DNA of 44,154 bases, from positions 1 through 44,154 of IMG/VR virus record IMGVR_UViG_3300050821_003066; one strand, written 5' to 3'. The DNA comes from a virus. The first letter of the stretch is position 1. Each line of letters starts with the position of its first letter. The notes below the pieces were generated by a model. It saw only the letters and a list, made by a program, of their open reading frames with translations, searched no databases and was not told the DNA's origin. Of the stretch, positions 5,842 to 13,145 are shown piece after piece. The position numbers were made by a program, and so were the translations under genes.

Positions 5842-6504
5842 ATGGCTGATACACCTATTCCAATCAACGCTGCACCGAACCTATACACACGTAAGCAAGT
5901 GGCTGAACTCGCTGGTGTGGATCACTCTACTATCAGTCGCTGGGAAAAGAAAGGGATAATTACTTCAGCTACCCGCTACAATGGTATGTCCTTGTATACG
6001 GAAGAGGAACTACAGCGCATAAAAGAAGTCGCAATCGCACATCAACAGCCAGCATACGACGAGAGTGAACTCTGCAGTATCTGTAAAAGAAGGAAAGCAC
6101 GTCGTAATTCATCCATCTGTTCTCGCTGTTCGATAAACCGATTCAAGGAATCTCTCCGTGATACCCTTCCACAGAACGAGTTCATAGGATCTGATACTAC
6201 TGTATTGCAGGCTGGCCAAAAGTACTACAGCAGGAATGAAGTAGCTAACCTATTAGGCGTCAGTCATTCGACTATCGCTCGGTGGGAAGCTAAAGGTGCT
6301 ACCCCAAAGCCTGATATCTACAACAACCAATACGTCTACACGGAAGAGATCTTTCACAAGATAGTCGATTATGCTGAACAGCAGGTAACTCAACAGCGCA
6401 CCCCTGTCGAACGAGCAGCCAAGCTATCTAGCAAGAACTTTGGGAGGGCTGAACGCGCTGTCGCTACAAGGATACGATCTATTGGCGGACGAGGTATATT
6501 ATGA
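5842..6504 (+). CDS. double-HTH DNA-binding protein with central zinc knuckle
   Basis: This 220-residue protein contains two copies of a MerR/excisionase-like HTH: residues about 14-60 (YTRKQVAELAGVDHSTISRW) and about 128-175 (YSRNEVANLLGVSHSTIARW). Between them C78-x2-C81 and C93-x2-C96 form a zinc knuckle rich in arginine. The internal duplication suggests binding to a paired or bent site. It is the first gene of the plus-strand series after a promoter-like box, and a four-base overlap couples it to the next gene. It is probably a phage transcription regulator; the role in the cycle is inferred. Confidence 0.8.
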   Translation: MADTPIPINAAPNLYTRKQVAELAGVDHSTISRWEKKGIITSATRYNGMSLYTEEELQRIKEVAIAHQQPAYDESELCSICKRRKARRNSSICSRCSINRFKESLRDTLPQNEFIGSDTTVLQAGQKYYSRNEVANLLGVSHSTIARWEAKGATPKPDIYNNQYVYTEEIFHKIVDYAEQQVTQQRTPVERAAKLSSKNFGRAERAVATRIRSIGGRGIL

Positions 6505-6644
6505 TATCTTGGGGGGTTATCACTGGCTTGGTTATCACACTGCTAGCCGTCTCTGCTTACGATGTCGTTACATGTACTGATATTAGACCCTGCTTTCTCT
6601 GCAGATGGCTACGAGGGAAAAATGACTCAGAAACAGAAAGATAA
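6501..6644 (+). CDS. small single-pass membrane protein (47 aa)
   Basis: The ATG at 6501 overlaps the stop of the double-HTH gene and has GAGG upstream. The 47 residues start with a hydrophobic segment (MISWGVITGLVITLLAVSA) and end in a short cytosolic part with three cysteines (VTCTDIRPCFLC). Its 3' end overlaps the next gene by 23 bases. It is a plausible membrane peptide; a lysis role is possible but not shown. Confidence 0.5.
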   Translation: MISWGVITGLVITLLAVSAYDVVTCTDIRPCFLCRWLRGKNDSETER

Positions 6645-6804
6645 GCATATTGCTGATAAAGCTGCTGTTAAGAAAGAAGCTTCGATTCCAGCAGGTTGGA
6701 CTGGAGCATTTAAAAGTGGATCGAGTTGGGCGGCACTGAAACAGCAACCGACACGATACGGAGACAACAAGAATGTACCCGGTAGAGACAAAATTAGAAA
6801 GTGA
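6622..6804 (+). CDS. small basic protein (60 aa)
   Basis: The start at 6622 follows GAGGGAAAA and is preferred over the in-frame ATG at 6562, which lacks a ribosome site. The protein is lysine-rich (MTQKQKDKHIADKAAVKKEA), with GWTGAFKSGSSWAALKQQP in the middle. It could bind nucleic acid. It overlaps the preceding gene by 23 bases and the following methyltransferase by 32, so the three are probably coupled. Confidence 0.5.
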   Translation: MTQKQKDKHIADKAAVKKEASIPAGWTGAFKSGSSWAALKQQPTRYGDNKNVPGRDKIRK

Positions 6805-7495
6805 CAAGGTGTACTGGCATCAGTACATGGGTGATTATGAGAGACTCATATTCACCCGTATCGATCCACCAAAGAATATCCTTGAATTCGGTGTGCTCCA
6901 AGGAGCTTCGATACGATTCCTTCTAGAACGCTTTCCTCATGCTGATGTATTAGGTGTTGATATCTTCGGGATATTTGATGCAATCAAGGATCCTAGATTT
7001 ATCTATTTACATCAGGATCAAGGGAAGCGACTAGAAGTAAGGGAGATGTTCCAACGATTAGACATTAAGTTTGATCTGATAATCGATGACGGCAGTCATC
7101 AACCAGAGCATCAGGCTATCTGTCTACTCGAGGGATTCCCTCATGTAAGGAAGGGTGGCTTCTACATCGTAGAGGATATCCACGCATCCTTTATAAGATT
7201 AGGTTCTCCTACAATCTTTCACGTACTGCTGATGATCAAGCATCTTAAGTCTACGGGAGAACATCCTACAAAGCATATCCAGGAATCCCTTGATTACTAC
7301 TTCACAGGAAAGGAGATTGCTGAGCTATTCTATTCAATCGAAGATCTTCATATGATTAGACGTTCTCACTTACCACTGCGCTGCTGGAAATGTGGAGGCG
7401 ATCAGTTTGATTATGCTAGACTCAAGTGTTCTTGTGGAGAAGATCTTTATAAAGAAAATGATTCCATGTCTTTTGTGATACAGAAGAAAGGTTAA
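6773..7495 (+). CDS. SAM-dependent methyltransferase with C-terminal zinc ribbon
   Basis: Motif I is ILEFGVLQGAS (residues about 36-46), with an acidic follow-up GVDIF; LIIDDGSHQPEHQ (about 102-114) is the hallmark of CmcI-like or Methyltransf_24 enzymes that often methylate hydroxyls on sugars or small molecules. A C-terminal part (residues about 204-223) carries CWKC and CSCGED, a zinc ribbon unusual for this family. GGAG precedes the ATG. The substrate is unknown; with the glycosyltransferases near 14-16 kb a glycan target is attractive, but this is inference. Confidence 0.75.
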   Translation: MYPVETKLESDKVYWHQYMGDYERLIFTRIDPPKNILEFGVLQGASIRFLLERFPHADVLGVDIFGIFDAIKDPRFIYLHQDQGKRLEVREMFQRLDIKFDLIIDDGSHQPEHQAICLLEGFPHVRKGGFYIVEDIHASFIRLGSPTIFHVLLMIKHLKSTGEHPTKHIQESLDYYFTGKEIAELFYSIEDLHMIRRSHLPLRCWKCGGDQFDYARLKCSCGEDLYKENDSMSFVIQKKG

Positions 7496-7523
7496 ATTTT
7501 ATTGCTACTTCGTCTAAACTAGC

Positions 7524-7531
7524 GGTATATA
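7524..7531 (+). promoter_or_regulatory. GGTATATA promoter-like box
   Basis: The box lies 17 bases before the ATG at 7549 and just before AAAGGAG. Its upstream context ACTAGC is identical to that of the box at 5815. Confidence 0.6.
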
Positions 7532-7548
7532 CTATAAAAGGAGAAATT

Positions 7549-7815
7549 ATGGCAGAGAAATCAAATAGCCTGCTCGGATTAGGTTTTACTATCGAGCCAG
7601 GTCATGGAGAAAAGGATGCTAACGGTCTAGAGGTCATCGCTGTTGTCTACCGACCAATTTTCGTCAAGAAGACGAAGCGAGGTCGGCTAAAAGCTTACCA
7701 TACTCTTGATGGAACAGTCCAAACTGGAATTGATGGCATGTACACTTTCCAATCTGAAGCAAACGGTGATTTTACTGGGAAGCGTGCTGTAGTCAAGGCT
7801 AAACAGGCCGCATGA
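7549..7815 (+). CDS. hypothetical protein (88 aa)
   Basis: This 88-residue beta-rich basic protein has GLEVIAVVYRPIFVKKTKRG and a C-terminal lysine-rich end. It has a strong AAAGGAG site and its own promoter-like box. Immediately after its stop comes the pentanucleotide array and then a strong hairpin, so it is a single-gene unit. No family is recognised. Confidence 0.65.
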   Translation: MAEKSNSLLGLGFTIEPGHGEKDANGLEVIAVVYRPIFVKKTKRGRLKAYHTLDGTVQTGIDGMYTFQSEANGDFTGKRAVVKAKQAA

Positions 7816-7825
7816 TTTTGAAATG

Positions 7826-7895
7826 ACACGGCAGGGTCTGGTCTGGTGAGGTCTGGCGGGGTTAGGTACGTTGTGGTGAGGTCCGGTGGGGTAAG
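7826..7895. repeat. pentanucleotide-periodic array
   Basis: Fourteen consecutive 5-mers each have a pyrimidine at position 2 and G at position 5, and twelve start with G (for example GTCTG GTGAG GTACG GTCCG). The individual 5-mers differ, so it is a degenerate, register-locked array and not a simple microsatellite. It lies in the 3' untranslated part after the 88-residue gene. Confidence 0.85.
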
Positions 7896-7908
7896 GTAAA
7901 GCAAAAAT

Positions 7909-7934
7909 ATCCCCACTCTTTCGGGGGTGGGGAT
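7909..7934 (+). terminator. strong GC-rich hairpin, probable terminator
   Basis: ATCCCCAC and GTGGGGAT form an 8-bp stem around TCTTTCGGGG, followed by GTTTCT. It ends the 7549 unit and sits 6 bases before the AAGGAGG site of the next gene, so it may also affect that gene's translation. Confidence 0.65.
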
Positions 7935-7951
7935 GTTTCTAAGGAGGTGTA

Positions 7952-8212
7952 ATGAGTAAAAGAGCAGGATGTAAACAGTGTGGCGCTTGCGCCAACTGTG
8001 ATCGTTGCTCTCATTGCGGTTGCTGTAGAAACTGCGGAAAGTACGTAGCTCTTCCATGGCAACCTGTTTATTTTGCACCATATATCTATCCACAGCCGTA
8101 TTGGGTCATGCCTACGTATCCAGTAGTGTACCCAACAAATACGATTATATATACGGGAACCACAACTGGAGCTATAACAACAGGAGGGGATGGCTCTACA
8201 ATCTCTTGCTAG
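7952..8212 (+). CDS. cysteine-rich protein with period-3 CxxC array (86 aa)
   Basis: Residues 7-28 contain nine cysteines, most spaced exactly three apart (C7, 10, 13, 16, 19, 22, 24, 25, 28), plus a last C at residue 86. The rest is proline/tyrosine-rich (PWQPVYFAPYIYPQPYWV) and threonine/glycine-rich. The array suggests metal or cluster binding, like a small metallothionein, or a dense disulfide surface if exported, though no signal peptide is visible. A near-perfect ribosome site (AAGGAGGTG) implies strong translation. It is bracketed by two strong hairpins. No family is recognised. Confidence 0.7.
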   Translation: MSKRAGCKQCGACANCDRCSHCGCCRNCGKYVALPWQPVYFAPYIYPQPYWVMPTYPVVYPTNTIIYTGTTTGAITTGGDGSTISC

Positions 8213-8237
8213 GAGGAAAAAGTTAAGCACAAAAGTT

Positions 8238-8270
8238 CTCCCCCACTTTTAGTTGGTGGGGGAGATTTTT
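8238..8270 (+). terminator. rho-independent terminator
   Basis: CTCCCCCAC and GTGGGGGAG form a perfect 9-bp stem with loop TTTTAGTTG, followed by ATTTTT. It ends the unit of the cysteine-rich gene before the terminase region. Confidence 0.9.
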
Positions 8271-8293
8271 ATGAATTAATTGTATAAAGCGAT

Positions 8294-8316
8294 GCCCAGA
8301 TACATTTCCTCTGGGC
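8294..8316. other. hairpin upstream of terminase
   Basis: GCCCAGA and TCTGGGC form a perfect 7-bp stem with a 9-base loop, not followed by a T-run. It sits in the 241-base gap before the small terminase gene, a place where pac or cos sites are often found, but nothing proves that role. Confidence 0.4.
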
Positions 8317-8416
8317 GGGGAGTCCGAAGACATTACTAATGTATATTAACGTTCGAAAGAAGTCAAGTAGATATTATTGGTAATCTGCCTTATTAATCGT
8401 CTGTTAAAGGTTTGTC

Positions 8417-8445
8417 TTGACATACTGTAGAGAATCCAATACAAC
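8417..8445 (+). promoter_or_regulatory. sigma-70 type promoter
   Basis: TTGACA (8417-8422), a 17-base spacer and TACAAC (8440-8445) match a classical housekeeping promoter. The expected transcript start is within a few bases of the terminase ATG at 8455, so that message would be nearly leaderless. Confidence 0.55.
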
Positions 8446-8454
8446 TTAAGGTAC

Positions 8455-9210
8455 ATGTCCACGTCTCCTCCAATTGAAAAGAAAGACGTTGACCTCCTAC
8501 CAATTAGAAAGACTCCAGTATTACCTCTTAGACCTAACAGTAGTCTCTCTATTGAGCAAGTAGAAAAGATTAGTAATACACCGCTTCCCACAAATAGAGG
8601 TCTTACTACTAAGGAAATGACCTTCATTGAATTCTTTCTGCAGGGTAAGAGTCTAAAGGAAGCAAAAACTTTAGCTGGGTTTAAGGAAAGTGTTACCGGT
8701 ACCGATGTTTACCGCAGACCGCGGATATTCCAAGAAATTCAGAAGCGAGCAAGAGTTCATTTCGAGAAGATGCAGCTAACTACAGAAGATGTATTAAATC
8801 GAGTTTCTGCTTGCGCCCATTCAAATCCACTTGATTACTACGATATTCTTCCTGATGGCAACTTCCAGCTTAACCTTAATAATATGCCGTCAAGAGAAGC
8901 AGCTGAAGCTATTCAAGAACTCTACTATGATGCAGCAGGTCGTCCTCGAATTACGTTTGTACCTAAAGCAGCATACGTCGCATTAGAAACACGTCTAAAG
9001 GGTATGCTTTCAGATAACAGATTTGAATCAGATGGAAAAGATGGATCACCATCAACTATTCAAGCATTTGATCAGATTATCATGAACACTACTATCAATG
9101 TCCAAAATGTTCGAGTAGTAAGTCCGGATAGAGAGAAGCTCGAAGATAAGCATCCTGTCCTTGAAGGTAAGATCTTAGTAGATGATACACAATCCCAAAA
9201 GGGTTCTTGA
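8455..9210 (+). CDS. terS: terminase small subunit
   Basis: This 251-residue protein has an HTH-containing core (MTFIEFFLQGKSLKEAKTLA, residues about 56-75), followed by a helix and the ITFVPKAAYVALETRLKGML segment seen in Terminase_2-like small subunits. It would recognise the packaging site and regulate the large subunit at the portal. The N-terminal 45 residues are extended and proline-rich. Only a weak AAGG precedes the ATG. It is the first gene of the particle cluster, but four small genes separate it from the large subunit, which is unusual. Confidence 0.75.
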   Translation: MSTSPPIEKKDVDLLPIRKTPVLPLRPNSSLSIEQVEKISNTPLPTNRGLTTKEMTFIEFFLQGKSLKEAKTLAGFKESVTGTDVYRRPRIFQEIQKRARVHFEKMQLTTEDVLNRVSACAHSNPLDYYDILPDGNFQLNLNNMPSREAAEAIQELYYDAAGRPRITFVPKAAYVALETRLKGMLSDNRFESDGKDGSPSTIQAFDQIIMNTTINVQNVRVVSPDREKLEDKHPVLEGKILVDDTQSQKGS

Positions 9211-9295
9211 AGACGCCCTAGTAGAGAAGGTTTTCATCAGTCCTATAGAACTCTAACAGGTATTCCCTTTTCAGCAGTAACAGAAGTGGGGAAAC

Positions 9296-9484
9296 ATGCC
9301 GGTAAAGAAGTCCGATCCTGTCCCGAACTTCGTCGCTGGACCACAATCTATCAAGTGTGAAGAGTGCCAGTGGGAAGGCGTATGGATCTTACCTGAAGAG
9401 ACAAATCAACTAATATCGTCTCTTTTCGAGCATCTCCAGCAGCACGGTATCGAGTTACCAATATTCACATGTCAGGTATTCTAA
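9296..9484 (+). CDS. small zinc-knuckle protein (62 aa)
   Basis: This 62-residue protein contains IKCEECQWEGVWI (a CxxC half-knuckle), then a helix with LFEHLQQHGIELP and a late cysteine (FTC), a layout like a short CCHC or zinc ribbon. A GGGG site lies upstream of the ATG. The 85-base gap before it shows no convincing gene. The function is unknown; it lies between the terminase subunits. Confidence 0.6.
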   Translation: MPVKKSDPVPNFVAGPQSIKCEECQWEGVWILPEETNQLISSLFEHLQQHGIELPIFTCQVF

Positions 9485-9493
9485 GGAGTTACG

Positions 9494-10201
9494 ATGAAAA
9501 GTCTCATTTTATTTGTAATGCTTGGATCCTGTCTTAGCTTCGGACAAACGAAGCCTCGTACACAACCAAAAGTAGCTCCAAGAGCTACAGTTAATACAAG
9601 CACCCTTGCTGGTGCTACTGTCCATTCTGTTACCCTCGGTGGTTGTACGGATACAACCGCAGGAGTTATGTTCAACTTCTATCGAGGATCAATCCAAGGA
9701 CAGGAAAGTACAACTCCTTTGAATGCCTCTCCATTAGCCACATGCAGTTACACAGATACTGGAGTGATGGCATTAGGAAGTTATTACTACTCAGTTAAAG
9801 CATACTGCTCTACCTGTAATCCTAGCTTGTCTGGTCCTGATGAAGTTGGCCCTGTAGTTATCCCAGCTGATGGCCAACCAGCAACTCCAACCGGCTTGAC
9901 TGTCGGTACAATCGCAAAGAACAATGTTCCTTTAATGTGGAAGGCTCCTATCCAGCAGGCAGGCGTAGTAGTTGATAACTATTGGATTTATCGATGTGGT
10001 GATTCAAGGTGTCCTTCACCTCCACGAGTTGCTATTGTTCCCGCAAGCCAAAAGTCCTATACTGCAACCTGCACGCCAGTTGCACCGAATGTAAAGAAGA
10101 CATGCTGGTTTGATGTAAAGGCTCATGATACTATTGCTGGCGTATTCGTTACTTCTGGTCCTAGCAACATAGTAGTTGCGACGACGACGGTGGTGCGGTA
10201 A
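9494..10201 (+). CDS. exported fibronectin-type III-like protein (235 aa)
   Basis: Residues 1-18 form a Sec signal peptide (MKSLILFVMLGSCLSFGQ). Two repeats follow with fibronectin-III features: residues about 35-120 with FYRG, YYYSVKAYC, and about 130-232 with PTGLTV, LMWKAP, YWIYRC and CWFDVKAHD. Several cysteines could pair once exported. AAGGAG precedes the ATG. Location between terminase genes suggests late expression. It may coat the host cell, act in adsorption or be released; the partner is unknown. Confidence 0.7.
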   Translation: MKSLILFVMLGSCLSFGQTKPRTQPKVAPRATVNTSTLAGATVHSVTLGGCTDTTAGVMFNFYRGSIQGQESTTPLNASPLATCSYTDTGVMALGSYYYSVKAYCSTCNPSLSGPDEVGPVVIPADGQPATPTGLTVGTIAKNNVPLMWKAPIQQAGVVVDNYWIYRCGDSRCPSPPRVAIVPASQKSYTATCTPVAPNVKKTCWFDVKAHDTIAGVFVTSGPSNIVVATTTVVR

Positions 10202-10203
10202 TT

Positions 10204-10458
10204 ATGTGGGTAGCACCGTCCGTAATGTTTATAGAAATGGCTCAAGATAGTCTGCATAATGCAGATCCAAGGATGCTGGCTAGCCAAGAGGCTGAGCTAA
10301 AGTCATTTGGAGATGTACGAGCACAGGAGATAGGAGCTAAGGGTATATCCAGTGATCTTAGGATAGGTTATATGCTGGGATTACAAACAGCTAGGATGAT
10401 GTTGGCTGTAAGTCCTACATTAATCCTTAAAGGTATAAAGCCGGAGGATGTGCTTTAG
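10204..10458 (+). CDS. hypothetical helical protein (84 aa)
   Basis: This 84-residue helical protein begins MWVAPSVMFIEMAQD and ends ILKGIKPEDVL. It starts 2 bases after the exported protein and overlaps the next gene by 1 base, so it is part of the operon. No family or motif is recognised. Confidence 0.6.
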   Translation: MWVAPSVMFIEMAQDSLHNADPRMLASQEAELKSFGDVRAQEIGAKGISSDLRIGYMLGLQTARMMLAVSPTLILKGIKPEDVL

Positions 10459-10745
10459 TGGCGACGTGCATTTTGACACATTCACAGGTAACTGCTTGGG
10501 AAGTATCAGGAATACGTCCTCCCTGTAAATATCACTATCATACTTCTTTCACTAAAGCACAGCAAGCTGTGCATGGTGATGAAGCTATCTGGATTCCTGA
10601 ACTCAGGGCTATTGTGATGTATACATGTGTCCTTCGATACGTTTGGACAGGCCGTAGGAGTGGTGGCTATAGTACGCTTCAACTTACTGCAGTTGTTGGG
10701 CGGAAATCTCCTATAGGACTCTGCGCTGAAGCTAGAAAACATTAA
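10458..10745 (+). CDS. hypothetical protein (95 aa), GTG start
   Basis: The start is GTG at 10458, overlapping the previous stop (TAGTG), with GGAGG 10 bases upstream. The protein has scattered cysteines and histidines (RPPCKYHYHTSF) and a beta-rich centre. Its stop overlaps the ATG of the large terminase by 1 base. No family is recognised. Confidence 0.6.
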   Translation: MATCILTHSQVTAWEVSGIRPPCKYHYHTSFTKAQQAVHGDEAIWIPELRAIVMYTCVLRYVWTGRRSGGYSTLQLTAVVGRKSPIGLCAEARKH

Positions 10746-12499
10746 TGGCTACTCAAGCAGTATTACCGGTTGCTGATGTTGTTGCTCAAGGATTAAATCT
10801 ATCAACCTTAACACCAGCACAACGTATCAAGTTATCGTTTGAACTTCCTGACCTATTCGCAAAGACTTATCTACAGACTAATCTTTGGTACATGCAGAAG
10901 GAGATTCTAAACTCTCTGACAGTACCTCAAGCTCGTGTAGCTGTAAAGGCTTGCCATGCTTCTTCAAAGACCTTTACCGCAGCTTTAGCAGTATTATGGT
11001 TCCTAGCGAAGTATCAGGAAGTAGTAGTGGTAACGACCGCGCCGACATGGGGACAGGTAGAACGTCTACTCTGGGGAGAGGTTCACAGCTTCCTAGCTAA
11101 GAGTACATATCCTTTTCCCATTGCTAACTTAACCAAGATACAGTTTCCTGGTGGAGCTAAGCGCCTCGCTTATGGATTAGCTACATCAGTCACGAAGTCT
11201 GATGAAGGTGTTAAGTTTCAAGGTATCCACGCAGAGCATGTACTAATCATCCTAGATGAAGCACCCGGTGTAGAAGCAAAGATCTGGGAAGCCATTGAAG
11301 GTGCTAGAGCTGGTGGTAATGTACGTATTCTTGCTATCGGCAACCCAACCATCTCATCCGGTCCCTTCCATGATGCATTTACAGATAATCGTTCAGGTTG
11401 GAAGACGTATACAATCTCTGCCTTTGATACGCCTAACCTGAAAGGAACCTACTTCCTAGATCAACTAGGAGAATCTAAAAGGTTAGGAAAGAAAGTACCG
11501 GGAGACCTGTTAGATGCTACAGATGAGGAACTTGATACTAATGCTCTTCCTTATCTAACAACTCGAAGATGGGTACAGGAAAAGTATTTTGAATGGGGTC
11601 CAGGACATCCTCTCTGGGAATCTCGTGTACTAGGAAACTTCCCGAAACAGAGTCCTGATGCTCTCATGAGTCTTACTTGGCTTGAGGAAGCAGGGGCTAG
11701 CCAAGGTATCGGTGTAGGAAAGATTAAGGCTGGGTTAGATGTTGCTGGTCCTGGGGAAGATGAGTCATCTCTTACAGTTAGGCGTGGCGGAGAGATCATA
11801 CTTCACAAGCAATGGAACTATTCAGATCCACGTGGTGATATTGTAATCTGCCTAAGAAATCTTCAAGAGAGACTAAAAGAGAACATTGAGAATATCAATA
11901 TTGATTCAATTGGTATTGGCTGGGGTATTTGCCAGCATCTTAAAGATATGGGCTTTCCAGTTACTCCTATCAATGTCTGTGAGATAAGTAACGATGGTGA
12001 TAAGTACTTCAATCTTAAAGCAGAGTTCTATTGGGGACTCCGCCTTAGATTCCAGGCCGGTGAGATTTCTGGACTTTCAGATGAGAAGACAGTTGGACAG
12101 TTAGCCGGTATACGTTATAAGCCTACTTCAAAAGGGCAGATTCAGATTGAATCAAAAGAAGATGCAGCCAAAAGGGGAATGAGAAGTCCTGATCGAGCAG
12201 AATCTATTATGCTCGCATTCGCTGAACGTACTTTAGTCTACGGCGCATTGGACTTCTTTAAGGATATGCGAAAAATAGAGGAAGCGAAGAGTTTACTGAA
12301 GCCAATGCAGGTTGATAAGCCTCTTAACTGTCCCGAATGTCAAGCAACGTGTATTAGCCGTGCTCAGGGACAATGGCGCTGCGGCCAGTGCGGACTACAA
12401 TTTCGAGCAGAAAGAGAAGTACAACCTATCGGCTTGAGGACGCAATCACGTACTGATGTACTGCAAAAGATGGATCGTAAAGTTGGATTCATGGATTGA
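10745..12499 (+). CDS. terL: terminase large subunit with C-terminal zinc ribbon
   Basis: The ATPase half has a deviant Walker A, ACHASSKT (residues 69-76), an adenine-side VVTTAPTWGQV, Walker B VLIILDEA (166-173), and a coupling motif AIGNPT (197-202). The nuclease half has GLDVAGPGEDES (about 330-341) and SPDRAES (about 482-488), consistent with an RNase-H-like fold. Residues 529-549 add a zinc ribbon (CPEC ... CGQC), absent from most terminases. It powers DNA packaging through the portal and cuts the concatemer. Length (584) is a little above the usual 450-550, explained by the ribbon. Confidence 0.92.
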   Translation: MATQAVLPVADVVAQGLNLSTLTPAQRIKLSFELPDLFAKTYLQTNLWYMQKEILNSLTVPQARVAVKACHASSKTFTAALAVLWFLAKYQEVVVVTTAPTWGQVERLLWGEVHSFLAKSTYPFPIANLTKIQFPGGAKRLAYGLATSVTKSDEGVKFQGIHAEHVLIILDEAPGVEAKIWEAIEGARAGGNVRILAIGNPTISSGPFHDAFTDNRSGWKTYTISAFDTPNLKGTYFLDQLGESKRLGKKVPGDLLDATDEELDTNALPYLTTRRWVQEKYFEWGPGHPLWESRVLGNFPKQSPDALMSLTWLEEAGASQGIGVGKIKAGLDVAGPGEDESSLTVRRGGEIILHKQWNYSDPRGDIVICLRNLQERLKENIENINIDSIGIGWGICQHLKDMGFPVTPINVCEISNDGDKYFNLKAEFYWGLRLRFQAGEISGLSDEKTVGQLAGIRYKPTSKGQIQIESKEDAAKRGMRSPDRAESIMLAFAERTLVYGALDFFKDMRKIEEAKSLLKPMQVDKPLNCPECQATCISRAQGQWRCGQCGLQFRAEREVQPIGLRTQSRTDVLQKMDRKVGFMD

Positions 12500-12501
12500 T
12501 C

Positions 12502-12738
12502 ATGAGCTACGACAGGTGTACAGAGAAGCAGAAAGCCATTATCGATTACATGATTAATCCGAAGACAACTTTAGCTAAGCCAATTAGACATCAGATAGCA
12601 GATCATTTCAAGTGTAAGATAAGTACATTACGGAATCATTTCCTCCATATATATATGGTGTATGAGATCTACGAAGATGAATTCTGTCCGCAAGTCAGGT
12701 TGATGTACTTAAGAGCAAAGGAATTGGGCCTTCTATGA
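12502..12738 (+). CDS. small HTH-like protein (78 aa)
   Basis: The ATG at 12502 is preferred over a TTG at 12496; the ribosome site is weak, so coupling with the terminase stop is likely. Residues about 8-50 (KQKAIIDYM, then IRHQIADHFKCKISTLRNHF) look like a winged or LuxR-like HTH. It overlaps the next gene by 4 bases. A regulatory or DNA-packaging accessory role is possible. Confidence 0.55.
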   Translation: MSYDRCTEKQKAIIDYMINPKTTLAKPIRHQIADHFKCKISTLRNHFLHIYMVYEIYEDEFCPQVRLMYLRAKELGLL

Positions 12739-13145
12739 ATGATGTAGATTACAGGTTTGTTGAGATAAAAGCAGATCACGATCTCGTTGTGCAGTGGCAA
12801 AAGCAGCATATGCACCAACATGACCTAGAGCAACACGCTCTACAAATAGCTCGCACGGGTGATGCGTTAGCATTAGATATTGCTCGTGATGATGTTAATC
12901 GCAGGCTCGAAGGAATGAATGAACTTCGATCTCAGATCAATGAAGAGAGAGGACGTTACCTACAAAGAGATCGATACGAAGCTGAAAGAGATTCGAATAA
13001 GGAATCGGTCGACACTAGACTTAAAGCACTAGAAACTAATAAGTCTAACTTAGAAGGTAGGATGTGGGCTATAGGTGCTGCACTTAGTGGGTTTGTTGTT
13101 ATGTTAAACATTGCGATGTACTATCTACGCATTGGAATGAAATAA
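12735..13145 (+). CDS. membrane-anchored coiled-coil protein (136 aa)
   Basis: A long charged helical region (residues about 20-108, with a heptad-like pattern and ERGRYLQRDRYEAERD) is followed by a single C-terminal membrane segment, MWAIGAALSGFVVMLNIAMY (residues about 110-129). I recall similar proteins near terminase or lysis genes in several siphoviruses, of uncertain function (spanin- or holin-associated roles have been suggested for such topologies). It has a 4-base overlap upstream and a 1-base overlap downstream. Confidence 0.65.
   Translation: MNDVDYRFVEIKADHDLVVQWQKQHMHQHDLEQHALQIARTGDALALDIARDDVNRRLEGMNELRSQINEERGRYLQRDRYEAERDSNKESVDTRLKALETNKSNLEGRMWAIGAALSGFVVMLNIAMYYLRIGMK

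Noticed and set aside
7695-8230. Minus-strand frames of 122-132 codons opposite the pentamer array and the Cys-rich gene
   Set aside because: Their residues simply translate the pentamer array and the hairpins; no ribosome site or domain.
8346-8627. 93-codon minus-strand frame over the start of the small terminase gene
   Set aside because: Antisense to a clearly conserved gene and without a ribosome site.
9182-9256. 24-codon frame after the small terminase
   Set aside because: No ribosome site, and it overlaps the end of the terminase gene in another frame.
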